This document shows, piece by piece, positions 45,744 through 53,442 of a DNA stretch of 64,000 bases. A program made the position numbers and the translations under genes. The notes below the pieces were generated by a model. It ran no database searches. It was not told the DNA's origin and was given only the letters and a program-made list of their open reading frames with translations. The stretch is from Clostridiaceae bacterium. GTDB lineage: Bacteria; Bacillota; Clostridia; Oscillospirales; Acutalibacteraceae. The DNA lies in assembly GCA_030530095.1 (NCBI GenBank), contig JAUMVO010000002.1:1-64000 (forward strand). Reading direction: 5' to 3'. Position 1 is the first letter of the stretch, and each line of letters opens with the position of its first letter.

Positions 45744-45821
45744 AATAACACCTCTTTGTTTTTTAATAATATATGAGCGACGGCTTGTATCATATAATAA
45801 CGGTTTGTTAAAAATATTTAC

Positions 45822-45850
45822 TTGCATTATTCACAGTTTCAATGTATAAT
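45822..45850 (+). promoter_or_regulatory. Sigma-A type promoter of yajC
   Basis: -35 TTGCAT (45822-45827), a 17-base spacer and a perfect -10 TATAAT (45845-45850), leaving a leader of about 25 bases with TTGGAGGA before the yajC ATG. Confidence 0.85.
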
Positions 45851-45882
45851 ACAATACGTTATTAAAATTTTGGAGGACTCAA

Positions 45883-46332
45883 ATGTTATCTATAGTTAAT
45901 TACCTTGCATGGTCTTTTTTAGGAAACGGTGGTAACGCCGGTGCTGACGGTACTTCAGCAACTGCTTCCGGCGGCAACCCCTTCAGCTTTATTATCCTTA
46001 TGGTTGTGCTTTTCGGCGGTATGTATTTTCTTACCATCCGTCCTCAGAAGAAGCAGCAGAAAAAGGATCAGGAAATGAGAGAAAACACCCAGATAGGCGA
46101 CGAGATTACCACTATCGGCGGTATTATGGGCAGAGTTGTTACGGTTAAGGATGACAGCATAGTTATCGAAACCGGCGCTGACAGAAACAAGATGAAGCTT
46201 GCCCGCTGGGCTATTCAGACCAACAATACAGCGGTTGAAAAGGTTCAGGCTGAAAGAGAGGCCGCAAGAGCCGCCCAGGAGAAGGCTGCAGCCGAGAAAA
46301 AAGACAAGAAGTCTAAAAAAGAAGATAAATAA
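45883..46332 (+). CDS. yajC: Preprotein translocase accessory subunit YajC
   Basis: 149-residue single-span membrane protein of the SecDF-YajC complex. A Gly/Ala-rich N-terminal stretch is followed by one membrane helix and the hallmark MYFLTIRPQKKQQKK, then GDEITTIGGIMGRVVTV. The C-terminal tail of about 35 residues is charged and rich in Ala, Lys and Glu (coiled-coil-like). secD/secF are not seen; instead small membrane and sporulation genes follow. Confidence 0.92.
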   Translation: MLSIVNYLAWSFLGNGGNAGADGTSATASGGNPFSFIILMVVLFGGMYFLTIRPQKKQQKKDQEMRENTQIGDEITTIGGIMGRVVTVKDDSIVIETGADRNKMKLARWAIQTNNTAVEKVQAEREAARAAQEKAAAEKKDKKSKKEDK

Positions 46333-46350
46333 GGTTATAATCAAAACGTT

Positions 46351-46390
46351 CCCTTCATACTCTTTATTAGAGTATGAGGGGGATTTTTTT
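46351..46390 (+). terminator. Intrinsic terminator whose stem carries the next gene's ribosome binding site
   Basis: CCCTTCATACTC (46351-46362) pairs with GAGTATGAGGGG (46370-46381), 12 pairs with one T-G, loop TTTATTA, followed by GA and seven T residues that touch the ATG at 46391. The GAGGGGG ribosome binding site for the next gene lies in the 3' arm, so folding would both stop transcription and hide the site. Confidence 0.8.
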
Positions 46391-46789
46391 ATGAGAAAAA
46401 GTGCCGATAACAAAAACGATACGCTCGTTTCATTAATATTAAAGTGTTTAATTAACGCATTTATATCATTAATAGTATTTATAATTCTGACGCTTATTAT
46501 AACTGCTCTTTCAGCTTCAAGCGGGTATGTAAAAGATAATTCGAAGATTATATTGTTTGCCTTGCTTGTAATATGCTGTGCAGTTAACGGAGCGGTTAAT
46601 GCGTTTACGGTTAAGCTTAAAGCCATTATTTCGTCGTCGATATCTGCACTTTTCTTTATGGTTTTGCTTTTCATATTGTTTATTGTTGTTAACGGATTTA
46701 CATTTACTTTTAACAGTCTGATTTGTTTGTTTATAAGTATAACGGTTACGGTTATATCGGCTGTTATTTTCAAAAATATAAGGAGATAA
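46391..46789 (+). CDS. TIGR04086-like four-helix membrane protein
   Basis: 132-residue membrane protein with a charged N-terminus (MRKSADNKNDTL) and four hydrophobic segments (about 15-37, 45-65, 72-95, 105-128). It ends with KNIRR. Such proteins, placed next to yajC in clostridia, are annotated TIGR04086; the function is unknown. The start at 46391 follows GAGGGGG by eight bases. Longer upstream extensions in this frame would overlap yajC and are rejected. spoIIM follows seven bases after its stop. Confidence 0.75.
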   Translation: MRKSADNKNDTLVSLILKCLINAFISLIVFIILTLIITALSASSGYVKDNSKIILFALLVICCAVNGAVNAFTVKLKAIISSSISALFFMVLLFILFIVVNGFTFTFNSLICLFISITVTVISAVIFKNIRR

Positions 46790-46795
46790 GATTTA

Positions 46796-47425
46796 ATGAA
46801 AAGACGTTTCAAATCATCGAGAAGTATTTATAAAAAAGGGATACTCAGAAACAATGAAAAGCTTATTATACTGACGTTTTCATTTATAACGGGTCTAATC
46901 TGCGGAGCGCTGACGGTAAGAACGGGACATCCGCTTTTAATAGATTTTATAAACAAGCTGACCGGGGATTCAATTCTGGCAAAGGGTTCTCAGTCGGTTT
47001 TTAACAATTTTCTTTCATATTTTCTGCCCGATTTCATAGCTGTTATAATATCCTGCATATTCGGTTTATCTGTTTTGGGAGAACCGATAATATGTATGAT
47101 TCCGCTTATAAGGGGTATGGGTATAGGATTAAATATAGCGAGCATTTATTCAGTTTATAAATCAGAGGGTTTATTGTATGCGTTATTATTGATTATACTT
47201 CCTTACTGCTTTAGCTGTGCTTCAATGATTATAGCCTGCAAAGAGAATATTATAACTTCACGGACAATAAGAAAAAGGCTTAAATCGGCACAGACCGATC
47301 AAGCCCTTGACTATAAAATGTACGCCGTAAGAACGGCTGTGATACTGCTGATTATCTTTATTTCATCGGTTTCAGGCAGTATTCTGTGTTATTTATTGTT
47401 TTCCAAGGTTAATCCTCTTGGTTAA
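46796..47425 (+). CDS. spoIIM: Stage II sporulation protein M (SpoIIM)
   Basis: 209-residue polytopic membrane protein with at least four long hydrophobic segments. Family-type stretches are LSYFLPDFIAVIISCIFGLS, PIICMIPLIRGMGIGLNIAS and ILPYCFSCASMIIAC. SpoIIM, with SpoIID and SpoIIP, drives engulfment of the forespore. In Firmicutes spoIIM is often adjacent to xerD; here a XerC/D-like gene lies next to it but in convergent orientation. The two coding regions overlap by 17 bases at their ends. Confidence 0.87.
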   Translation: MKRRFKSSRSIYKKGILRNNEKLIILTFSFITGLICGALTVRTGHPLLIDFINKLTGDSILAKGSQSVFNNFLSYFLPDFIAVIISCIFGLSVLGEPIICMIPLIRGMGIGLNIASIYSVYKSEGLLYALLLIILPYCFSCASMIIACKENIITSRTIRKRLKSAQTDQALDYKMYAVRTAVILLIIFISSVSGSILCYLLFSKVNPLG

Positions 47426-47429
47426 CCTT
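47405..47429. repeat. Inverted repeat spanning both stop codons of convergent genes
   Basis: AAGGTTAA (47405-47412) and TTAACCTT (47422-47429) form an 8-bp perfect stem around a nine-base loop. It contains the stop codons of spoIIM and the recombinase gene. There is no T-run on either side, so a terminator role is doubtful. Confidence 0.55.
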
Positions 47430-48419
47430 AGGCGGAATCTTTGGTAAATCCTGTTTTACGTCGGCAAGCGGATTTAACTCGGAAGCCTTTCTCAGCTGTT
47501 CGTCGACAATGTGAGTATATATTTCAGTGGTGCCGAGATTCTCGTGTCCGAGTATTTCCTTTAGCACAAGCACATCAACGTCGCCGTACTGATACATCAG
47601 CGTTGCGGCGGTGTGACGAAGCTTATGGCAGGACAGTCCGCGTCCGCCCAAGCCGGCTTTTTCAAGATTGTCATATACAAGCTTCTGTACAGTCTTGGGA
47701 CTGATGCGCTGAAGCCGTCCGGAAAGGAATAACGCATCCTTGTCCTTAACCTGATCAACGGGACGTACGGCCATATAATTCTTGATTGCCGTAAGGCAGG
47801 CTTCGTTAAGATATACGGTTCTTTCTTTATTGCCTTTACCGGTAATATAAAGAGTATTATTATCTCTTATATCCTTATAATTAATTGAAACCAGCTCAGA
47901 CAGTCGCAGTCCGCAGTTTAAGAACAGAGTAATTATACAGTAATCTCTTTCCTTATACTTGCCGTCAACAACGCTTAAAAGCTTCTTTGCCTCGTCAAGA
48001 GTAAGGTATTTAGGCTTTGATTTCTTAAGCTTAGGAGTTTCAAGCTCTTCCATGGGATTCTCGTCAAGAAGCTTTCTCTGAAGTGTAAGATACTTGAAGA
48101 AGGCTCGAATTGAAGCAACCTTGCGCGCTCTGGCGGCTGAATCGTTGTTTCTGACGTCCTTGCAATACGATAAAAAAGTATAAGCATCCAGCAAGGTAAC
48201 ATTTTTAAGAAAGTCTATATCAATATCCTTGATATCTACGTCTTCAATCTTGACAGAGGAGGGGACAAGTCCCTTATGAAGCTTCAGGAACTTAAGAAAC
48301 AGTTTATTGTCAAGACAGTATTCCTCAACTGTGAGCGAGGATTTATTCTTGACAACGTAAATGTGATTCAGGAATTCAAGCAACAAAAGCGGAAGCTCGG
48401 TTGAATTTGCATATTTCAT
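47409..48419 (-). CDS. XerC/XerD-like tyrosine recombinase
   Basis: 336-residue tyrosine recombinase, longer than typical XerC/XerD (about 300). An N-terminal SAM-like DNA-binding domain (about 1-130) is followed by the catalytic domain with Arg in NCGLRLSEL, Lys in ITGKGNKERTV, HKLRHTAAT (His and Arg), and LGHENLGTTEIYTHI with His and nucleophile Tyr. The likely role is resolution of chromosome dimers at dif, though a mobile-element integrase cannot be excluded. No phage or element genes lie nearby and the gene follows spoIIM, which favours a chromosomal Xer protein. AAGGAG lies eight bases before ATG. Confidence 0.87.
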   Translation of the reverse strand: MKYANSTELPLLLLEFLNHIYVVKNKSSLTVEEYCLDNKLFLKFLKLHKGLVPSSVKIEDVDIKDIDIDFLKNVTLLDAYTFLSYCKDVRNNDSAARARKVASIRAFFKYLTLQRKLLDENPMEELETPKLKKSKPKYLTLDEAKKLLSVVDGKYKERDYCIITLFLNCGLRLSELVSINYKDIRDNNTLYITGKGNKERTVYLNEACLTAIKNYMAVRPVDQVKDKDALFLSGRLQRISPKTVQKLVYDNLEKAGLGGRGLSCHKLRHTAATLMYQYGDVDVLVLKEILGHENLGTTEIYTHIVDEQLRKASELNPLADVKQDLPKIPPKVNQED

Positions 48420-48453
48420 ATTATCAGCTCCTTATACGAAACACCAATAACAC

Positions 48454-48542
48454 TGTGAAACAGTTTCACAAGATAGCGGTTAATTCACAAACGATAGGTG
48501 AATCACTGGTTTAAGTATAATACAAAAAGACAAATAAGACAA
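48454..48542 (-). promoter_or_regulatory. Recombinase promoter with two TTCAC/GTGAA palindromes in the leader
   Basis: Reverse-strand -35 TTGTCT (48537-48542), a 17-base spacer and -10 TATACT (48514-48519). Downstream in the leader are ATTCAC-N9-GTGAAT (48483-48503) and the perfect palindrome TGTGAAAC-A-GTTTCACA (48454-48470). Both share TTCAC/GTGAA halves, suggesting one dimeric regulator or paired RNA stem-loops. Confidence 0.65.
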
Positions 48543-48766
48543 GATGTTTTGTATATTATATAATTATGATATCAAAATAATTGCTTAAATATAGCGAAAA
48601 TTTCACAATTCATTTAATATACAAAAATTGATTAATATATTAAATGTTTTATATATTTATTGATTTTTATAGTCTGAACTGACAATTCTGTATTAAAATT
48701 GTAAAACGCCTGAAAACCGTATCAAATAGAAATCTTCCGAACATACAAAGTATCATCCGAAAAAAA

Positions 48767-48805
48767 CTGAGCGGCTGGAAACGAGAGGTCATTTTCAGCG
48801 CTCAG
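48767..48805 (-). terminator. Isolated GC-rich hairpin with reverse-strand T-run
   Basis: CTGAGC plus GCTG (48767-48777, one bulged G) pair with CAGC plus GCTCAG (48796-48805) around an 18-base loop. On the reverse strand it is followed by seven T residues. It is the strongest secondary structure in the interval and lies about 360 bases past the nearest reverse gene, which already has its own terminator. Confidence 0.6.
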
Positions 48806-49046
48806 TAAAAAAGAGCTTGTTGTTCAGAAAAAAAGAATAATGAGTTGAAAATAAAAAATTTAAACAAACAGAAAAACACTTATAAGAAAAAATGAACTGG
48901 TTGCAGCATAATTACAACTGTTGTATATATTCCGGAGCAATGCCGTAATCAAATAATAAATATATAATAATTTCAACGAAACCGAAATACGCGCCTCACT
49001 GCCTGAAAATGCCGTTTTTACCCTTATTTTGCCCAAAAATACTCCC

Positions 49047-49082
49047 CTTAATTATACAAAATATTAATTATGTATAATTAAG
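49047..49082. repeat. 12-bp perfect AT-rich inverted repeat
   Basis: CTTAATTATACA (49047-49058) and TGTATAATTAAG (49071-49082) are exact complements separated by 12 bases. The arms contain TATAAT-like hexamers on both strands, so it could be a pair of divergent -10 regions, a protein-binding site or a cruciform. Confidence 0.6.
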
Positions 49083-49135
49083 TATAGTTTTTTAGGGGTT
49101 GCCGATTGATGCTCCCTGCCAAAAATCAAATAAAA

Positions 49136-49159
49136 AATCAGCCTTGTTTCAGGTTGATT
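49136..49159 (-). terminator. Terminator of the queA-to-49171 reverse operon
   Basis: AATCAGCCT (49136-49144) pairs with AGGTTGATT (49151-49159), nine pairs with one G-T, six-base loop. The reverse strand continues with TTTTTATTTG. It lies 12 bases past the stop of the last gene. Confidence 0.8.
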
Positions 49160-49170
49160 AATTAACACGG

Positions 49171-49407
49171 TTATTGTTCTTCCTTTTCAAACAGCGCTGC
49201 AAACTGCTCAATCTTGTCGTTGTCTGTATCAAGGAACGTATCAACCGCAGCATTTACAATACTGCCGACGTTTATATCAAACAGTTTATCGGTTTTAATC
49301 TTCTGACCGTATTTCTTAGTCATCTTTTTGGAAACCATATACACTGTTGTGAGCGTTGCTCCTGCAAGAACGGTTCCGAAAAGATTTGACCACGTTCCCT
49401 TTTTCAT
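49171..49407 (-). CDS. Small hypothetical membrane-associated protein (78 residues)
   Basis: N-terminal MKKGTWSN followed by one hydrophobic helix (LFGTVLAGATLTTVYMVS, about 9-26), a basic stretch (KKMTKKYGQKIKTDK) and an acidic C-terminal half ending in EKEEQ. The layout recalls YtxH-like small membrane anchors but no motif is decisive. GAGGAATT precedes the ATG. It is the last gene of the reverse run, nine bases after the DUF6873-like gene. I cannot assign a function. Confidence 0.65.
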   Translation of the reverse strand: MKKGTWSNLFGTVLAGATLTTVYMVSKKMTKKYGQKIKTDKLFDINVGSIVNAAVDTFLDTDNDKIEQFAALFEKEEQ

Positions 49408-49416
49408 ATCAATTCC

Positions 49417-50163
49417 TCACTTTTCAATAACAGGTATCAGACTGCCTACATCGGACAATTCTCCGTCAGACAAACTTACAGCTTCGATACCGTAGTTTTT
49501 TATAAACGATTTAATATCTTCATATGATTTATGTAATCTGATATTACCGCAAAAAGCGATTATATCATTTGCTATCTTGCCGGCGCACCCGCCTATAAAG
49601 CCGTAAGAGTAGCCTTTCAGAGCCACACTCCCCTTTTCGACGTATAAAGCGTCAAGCTTTTCGGCTTTGAGAGCCTTGTATATAGCTTCATCATCTGTAA
49701 TAAAGGCGTTCTCGTTAACCGGCAATACGGAGCATTTGCAATAGCCCTGCTTTATGTTTATAAGCTTCAGGGCTTTTTCAACGGCAAAATCGAGAACACT
49801 TTTATCGGTTATCGCCATATTACAAATGATTATATCATTTGTAATTACACAATTCAACCTGCAGTCTGAAGGATAAGTATTTTCTACCTTTTCAAAGGCG
49901 GAAATCACTGTAAAGCCAAGCTGTTCAAGTTTATTTTTTAGACTGTATTGAGAAGCGTCAAGTATAATCTTTCCATCACCGATATAGTTAACGAACAAAT
50001 CGGCGTGAGATTTCAAAGTACTGTCAAATAAAGCATTATCGTCACTGAAAACGACTTCAGCTCCAAGCTTATTAAGCTCGGATTCGTACGGCTTTGCAAG
50101 ACTTCCGCAGATAAGCTTTGTAACATTATTCTGCGGCAGATTAGGCGTTTTAATAAAACTCAT
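49417..50163 (-). CDS. DUF6873-like protein, possible GME fold
   Basis: 248-residue soluble protein. Segments GYSYGFIGGCAGKIANDII and LSDGELSDVGSLIPVIE at the C-terminus match, from memory, the clostridial family described as DUF6873 GME fold (guanidino-group-modifying enzyme, arginine deiminase-like). Candidate active-site residues such as the Cys in GGCAGK are visible but catalysis is unproven. ATG at 50163 is chosen; an in-frame TTG at 50169 overlaps the radA stop. It is co-transcribed with radA. No function is inferred beyond the fold, and that match itself is uncertain. Confidence 0.6.
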   Translation of the reverse strand: MSFIKTPNLPQNNVTKLICGSLAKPYESELNKLGAEVVFSDDNALFDSTLKSHADLFVNYIGDGKIILDASQYSLKNKLEQLGFTVISAFEKVENTYPSDCRLNCVITNDIIICNMAITDKSVLDFAVEKALKLINIKQGYCKCSVLPVNENAFITDDEAIYKALKAEKLDALYVEKGSVALKGYSYGFIGGCAGKIANDIIAFCGNIRLHKSYEDIKSFIKNYGIEAVSLSDGELSDVGSLIPVIEK

Positions 50164-50165
50164 AA

Positions 50166-51539
50166 TCAACCCATAATCGCGTCAAACGCCTGACGGATAT
50201 TGCTGACACCGATTACCTCGATATCCTCTTTAAGAGTGTTCTTAAGCTTTTGAAGATTATATTTCGGCACTACACAGCGTCTGAATCCCAGCTTCGCTGC
50301 CTCTTTAATTCTCTGCTCACAGTTTGAAACCGCTCTGATTTCACCGCCGAGGCCTATCTCACCGAAGGCAAGCACGTCCTCTGCAACGGCATAATCCTTC
50401 AAGCTTGAAACTATCGCGAGCGCAACGGACAAATCCGCAGCAGGCTCGTCAATTTTAAGTCCGCCTATGATATTTACATAGCAGTCCATATTACCGATAA
50501 AATAACCTGCCCTCTTCTCGAGAACAGCGATAAGCATCGCCATACGGTTATAGTCGATACCCGACGCCATTCTTCGCGGATTTCCGAAGCCCGTAGGAGT
50601 AACGAGGCTCTGAACCTCCGCCATAATCGGACGGGAGCCTTCCATAATGCAGGCAACACAGCTGCCCGAGGTGTTCTTCGGCTTACCTGATATCAGCATC
50701 ATTGAGGGATTGGATACTTCTTCAAGACCGGTATCAAGCATTTCGAACATACCTATCTCATTGGTTGAGCCGTAACGGTTTTTAACCGCCCGAAGTATTC
50801 TGTACGAGAAATTACGGTCACCCTCGATATAGAGTACGGCGTCAACTATATGCTCTAAAACCTTCGGTCCCGCTATGTTGCCGTCCTTATTGACGTGTCC
50901 GACAATTATAATCGGTATATTCATACTCTTAGCCGTACGCATAAAGAGATTTGTGGTTTCTCTGACCTGAGTTACGCTTCCCGACGAGGACGAAAGCTCG
51001 GGTATATTCATGGTCTGAATAGAGTCAATCATTACAATGTCGGGCTTTTGGGAAGCTATAACTTCGCAGATATACTGAGCGTCAGTCTCGCACAATACAG
51101 ACAAATTCTCAGAATTCACCTTTAATCTGTTAGCTCTTAATTTAAGCTGATGCGCCGACTCCTCTCCCGAAACATAGAGTATTTTAAGCGTTTTTCCGAG
51201 AGGCTGGCAAATCTGCAAAAGAAGGGTTGACTTACCTATACCGGGATCTCCGCTGAGAAGCACAATAGAGCCTTTTACAAGGCCGCCGCCGAGTACGCGG
51301 TTCAGTTCCTTAAGCCCCGTATCAAAGCGGTGCTCTGTATCGGCGGTAATCTCCTTAAGAGAATACACCTTGCTTCTGTTGGTATTAAGCGAGGAAGAGC
51401 TTTTTTTAGCCGTGCTTTCTGTACGCATTTCTTCCTCGAGCGTGCTCCATGACTTGCATTTCGGGCACTGGCCGAGCCACTTTGAAGTCTCGTAGCCGCA
51501 CTCCGAGCATACATATACGGATTTAATTTTTTCAGCCAT
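50166..51539 (-). CDS. radA: DNA repair protein RadA
   Basis: 457-residue RecA-like ATPase that drives branch migration in recombinational repair. The N-terminal zinc finger is CSECGYETSKWLGQCPKC. Walker A reads LLSGDPGIGKSTLLLQ. The RadA-specific KNRYGSTNEIGMFEM (KNRFG-type motif) follows, then a C-terminal Lon-like domain with SVALAIVSSL. AAGGAAG precedes ATG. It sits in the reverse run after cwlD. Confidence 0.95.
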   Translation of the reverse strand: MAEKIKSVYVCSECGYETSKWLGQCPKCKSWSTLEEEMRTESTAKKSSSSLNTNRSKVYSLKEITADTEHRFDTGLKELNRVLGGGLVKGSIVLLSGDPGIGKSTLLLQICQPLGKTLKILYVSGEESAHQLKLRANRLKVNSENLSVLCETDAQYICEVIASQKPDIVMIDSIQTMNIPELSSSSGSVTQVRETTNLFMRTAKSMNIPIIIVGHVNKDGNIAGPKVLEHIVDAVLYIEGDRNFSYRILRAVKNRYGSTNEIGMFEMLDTGLEEVSNPSMMLISGKPKNTSGSCVACIMEGSRPIMAEVQSLVTPTGFGNPRRMASGIDYNRMAMLIAVLEKRAGYFIGNMDCYVNIIGGLKIDEPAADLSVALAIVSSLKDYAVAEDVLAFGEIGLGGEIRAVSNCEQRIKEAAKLGFRRCVVPKYNLQKLKNTLKEDIEVIGVSNIRQAFDAIMG

Positions 51540-51542
51540 AGT

Positions 51543-52256
51543 TTAACTTCCTTGTAAATATTTAATAATTCCGTTTGCTATACATTCGGCAATTCTTTGC
51601 TGATAATCTTCGGTTTTAAGCTTTTCCAGTTCTTCTTTGTTTGTCATAAAACCGCATTCCACAAGTACTGCGGGACGGCGGGCATTATATATAAGATAGA
51701 CCTCGCTGCCGCACTGTTTTATCTGACGCGTATTGTCGGGCTGAATTTCGGTTACGACAGACGACTGAATACTCTGCGCTATCTCCCTGCTTTCGTCAGT
51801 ATTCGGGGAATAGAAAACCTGAGTTCCCCAGTACTTCGGTGAGGTATAACTGTTCTGGTGAATGCTGACGAATATCGAATTCTCCAAGTCATTTATAAGC
51901 TTCATTCGGTTACGTATATCCGACACCTTTTTCTCGCGTATGCTTTTGGCGTCCGGATTGTTCAGAGCCTCGTCTGAGCTTCGCGTAAGTACGGTTTTTA
52001 TGCCGTTTTCTTTAAGAATTGCATCAAGCTTCAGTGCAATCTGCAGGTTTATATCCTTCTCATTTGTGCCGTCATTTGCAACCGCTCCGCCGTCAAAGCC
52101 GCCGTGCCCCGCGTCAATGATTACGGTTACAGTATCGGGTTTTATATTATCTGATACAGTAAAGACGGAATTGACACTGACAAAGTATAAGAGATACCCG
52201 CAAATGCCGATAATTATTACGGAAAACAACAGAATATATAAGTACAGTCTTTTCAC
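51543..52256 (-). CDS. cwlD: N-acetylmuramoyl-L-alanine amidase, CwlD-like
   Basis: 237-residue protein starting at GTG 52256, three bases after AGAGGTGG; an extended upstream frame is unsupported. One N-terminal membrane helix is followed by an Amidase_3 domain: TVIIDAGHGGFDGG, EKDINLQIALKL, FVSIHQNSY and AVLVECGFMTN carry the zinc ligands and catalytic Glu. CwlD removes peptides from muramic acid to make spore cortex delta-lactam. Family assignment as CwlD rests on size, single-helix anchor and spore context; a vegetative amidase is possible. Confidence 0.8.
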   Translation of the reverse strand: MKRLYLYILLFSVIIIGICGYLLYFVSVNSVFTVSDNIKPDTVTVIIDAGHGGFDGGAVANDGTNEKDINLQIALKLDAILKENGIKTVLTRSSDEALNNPDAKSIREKKVSDIRNRMKLINDLENSIFVSIHQNSYTSPKYWGTQVFYSPNTDESREIAQSIQSSVVTEIQPDNTRQIKQCGSEVYLIYNARRPAVLVECGFMTNKEELEKLKTEDYQQRIAECIANGIIKYLQGS

Positions 52257-52301
52257 ACAACCACCTCTGTAGATTGTATGAAAAAGCATTTGTCCTATAT
52301 T

Positions 52302-53432
52302 CTAAATACGGGTATCAAGCAGGTCAACATACTTTTCTTTATACTCTTCAAAGCGGTTTTCATCAAGCGCGTCACGTATTTCCTTCATCAGCGTATTATA
52401 GAAATAAAGATTGTGCATCACGCAAAGCCGCATTGCGAGCATTTCCTTAGCTTTGAAAAGATGTCTTATATAGGCCTTTGAGAAGTGCTGACAGGTAGGA
52501 CACTGACAGCCTTCTTCAATCGGTGTATCGTCGTCGAGATACTTTTCGTTGCTTATGTTAATAATTCCCGAATGTGTAAACAGATGGCCGTGACGGGCAT
52601 TTCTCGACGGCATAACGCAGTCGAACAAATCAACTCCGCGCGAAACGGCCTCAATAATATTACCGGGAGTTCCGACGCCCATCAGATAACGGATTTTATC
52701 GGCGGGCATATAGGGCTCAACCGCAGAGATTATACGGTACATATCCTCCTTGGGCTCACCGACCGCAAGGCCGCCGATAGCATAGCCGTCAAGGTCGAGT
52801 TCGGCTATCTGCTTCATATTCTCTATACGTAAATCCTCATAGGTACAGCCCTGATTAATACCGAAAAGAAGCTGATTTTTATTGACAGTATCGGGCAAGG
52901 AATTGAGTCTTTCCATTTCTGCCTTGCAGCGAACGAGCCAGCGTACGGTTCTGTCCGCAGCCTCTTTTGCATATCTGTATTCGGCGGGATTCTCTACGCA
53001 CTCGTCGAACGCCATAGCGATAGTTGATCCGAGATTTGACTGAATTCTCATGCTCTCCTCGGGCCCCATGAATATATGGCGGCCGTCAACGTGTGAGTTA
53101 AAATTGACGCCCTCTTCTTTAATCTTTCGTAGCTTCGCAAGTGAGAAAACCTGAAATCCGCCCGAATCGGTGAGTATAGGTCCTTCCCATCGGGTGAATT
53201 TGTGAATACCTCCGAGCTTTTTGACAAGCTCATCGCCGGGTCTGACGTGCAGATGATAGGTATTGCAAAGCTGAACCTGACAGCCGAGCTCCCGTAGATC
53301 AAGCGCGGACACAGCACCCTTGATTGCTCCGCAGGTTGCAACATTCATAAAAGCGGGCGTCTGAACGGTACCGTGAACGGTAACGAACTCCCCTCGCCTT
53401 GCGTTGTTCTCTTTTTTTATCAGCTTGTACAT
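52302..53432 (-). CDS. tgt: tRNA-guanine(34) transglycosylase
   Basis: 376-residue TIM-barrel enzyme exchanging G34 for preQ1 in GUN-anticodon tRNAs. The catalytic region LTDSGGFQVFSL carries an Asp, and GVDLFDCVMPSRNARHG holds the nucleophilic Asp. The zinc site is CQCPTCQHF with a downstream His. GGAGAG precedes ATG. queA lies 10 bases upstream in the same operon, the next step of queuosine synthesis. Confidence 0.95.
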   Translation of the reverse strand: MYKLIKKENNARRGEFVTVHGTVQTPAFMNVATCGAIKGAVSALDLRELGCQVQLCNTYHLHVRPGDELVKKLGGIHKFTRWEGPILTDSGGFQVFSLAKLRKIKEEGVNFNSHVDGRHIFMGPEESMRIQSNLGSTIAMAFDECVENPAEYRYAKEAADRTVRWLVRCKAEMERLNSLPDTVNKNQLLFGINQGCTYEDLRIENMKQIAELDLDGYAIGGLAVGEPKEDMYRIISAVEPYMPADKIRYLMGVGTPGNIIEAVSRGVDLFDCVMPSRNARHGHLFTHSGIINISNEKYLDDDTPIEEGCQCPTCQHFSKAYIRHLFKAKEMLAMRLCVMHNLYFYNTLMKEIRDALDENRFEEYKEKYVDLLDTRI

Positions 53433-53442
53433 AATCTCTCCG

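Larger units (their letters stand above)
48543..49170. other. AT-rich noncoding interval with hairpins, no gene recognised
   Basis: About 630 bases without a credible protein gene on either strand; the longest open frames are short and lack ribosome binding sites. It holds three structured elements listed separately: a hairpin with a reverse-strand T-run (48767-48805), a 12-bp AT-rich inverted repeat (49047-49082) and the terminator of the reverse operon (49136-49159). A small perfect palindrome, TACAAC-T-GTTGTA, lies at 48913-48925. The stretch between the two reverse-facing terminators (about 48806-49130) could encode a small RNA read on the reverse strand, but no clear promoter was found. 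I see no 6S, SRP, tmRNA or RNase P signature. Confidence 0.6.

Noticed and set aside
45955-46812. A 285-codon reverse frame over yajC and its neighbour
   Set aside because: It covers yajC, the terminator and a membrane gene; its hydrophobic composition mirrors those genes and no start signal is present.
47409-48419. Tyrosine recombinase as part of an integrated mobile element
   Set aside because: No attachment repeats, phage or plasmid genes nearby; adjacency to spoIIM fits a chromosomal Xer protein.
48892-48948. An 18-codon frame starting ATGAACTGG in the noncoding interval
   Set aside because: No convincing ribosome binding site and too short to judge; it spans a small palindrome instead.
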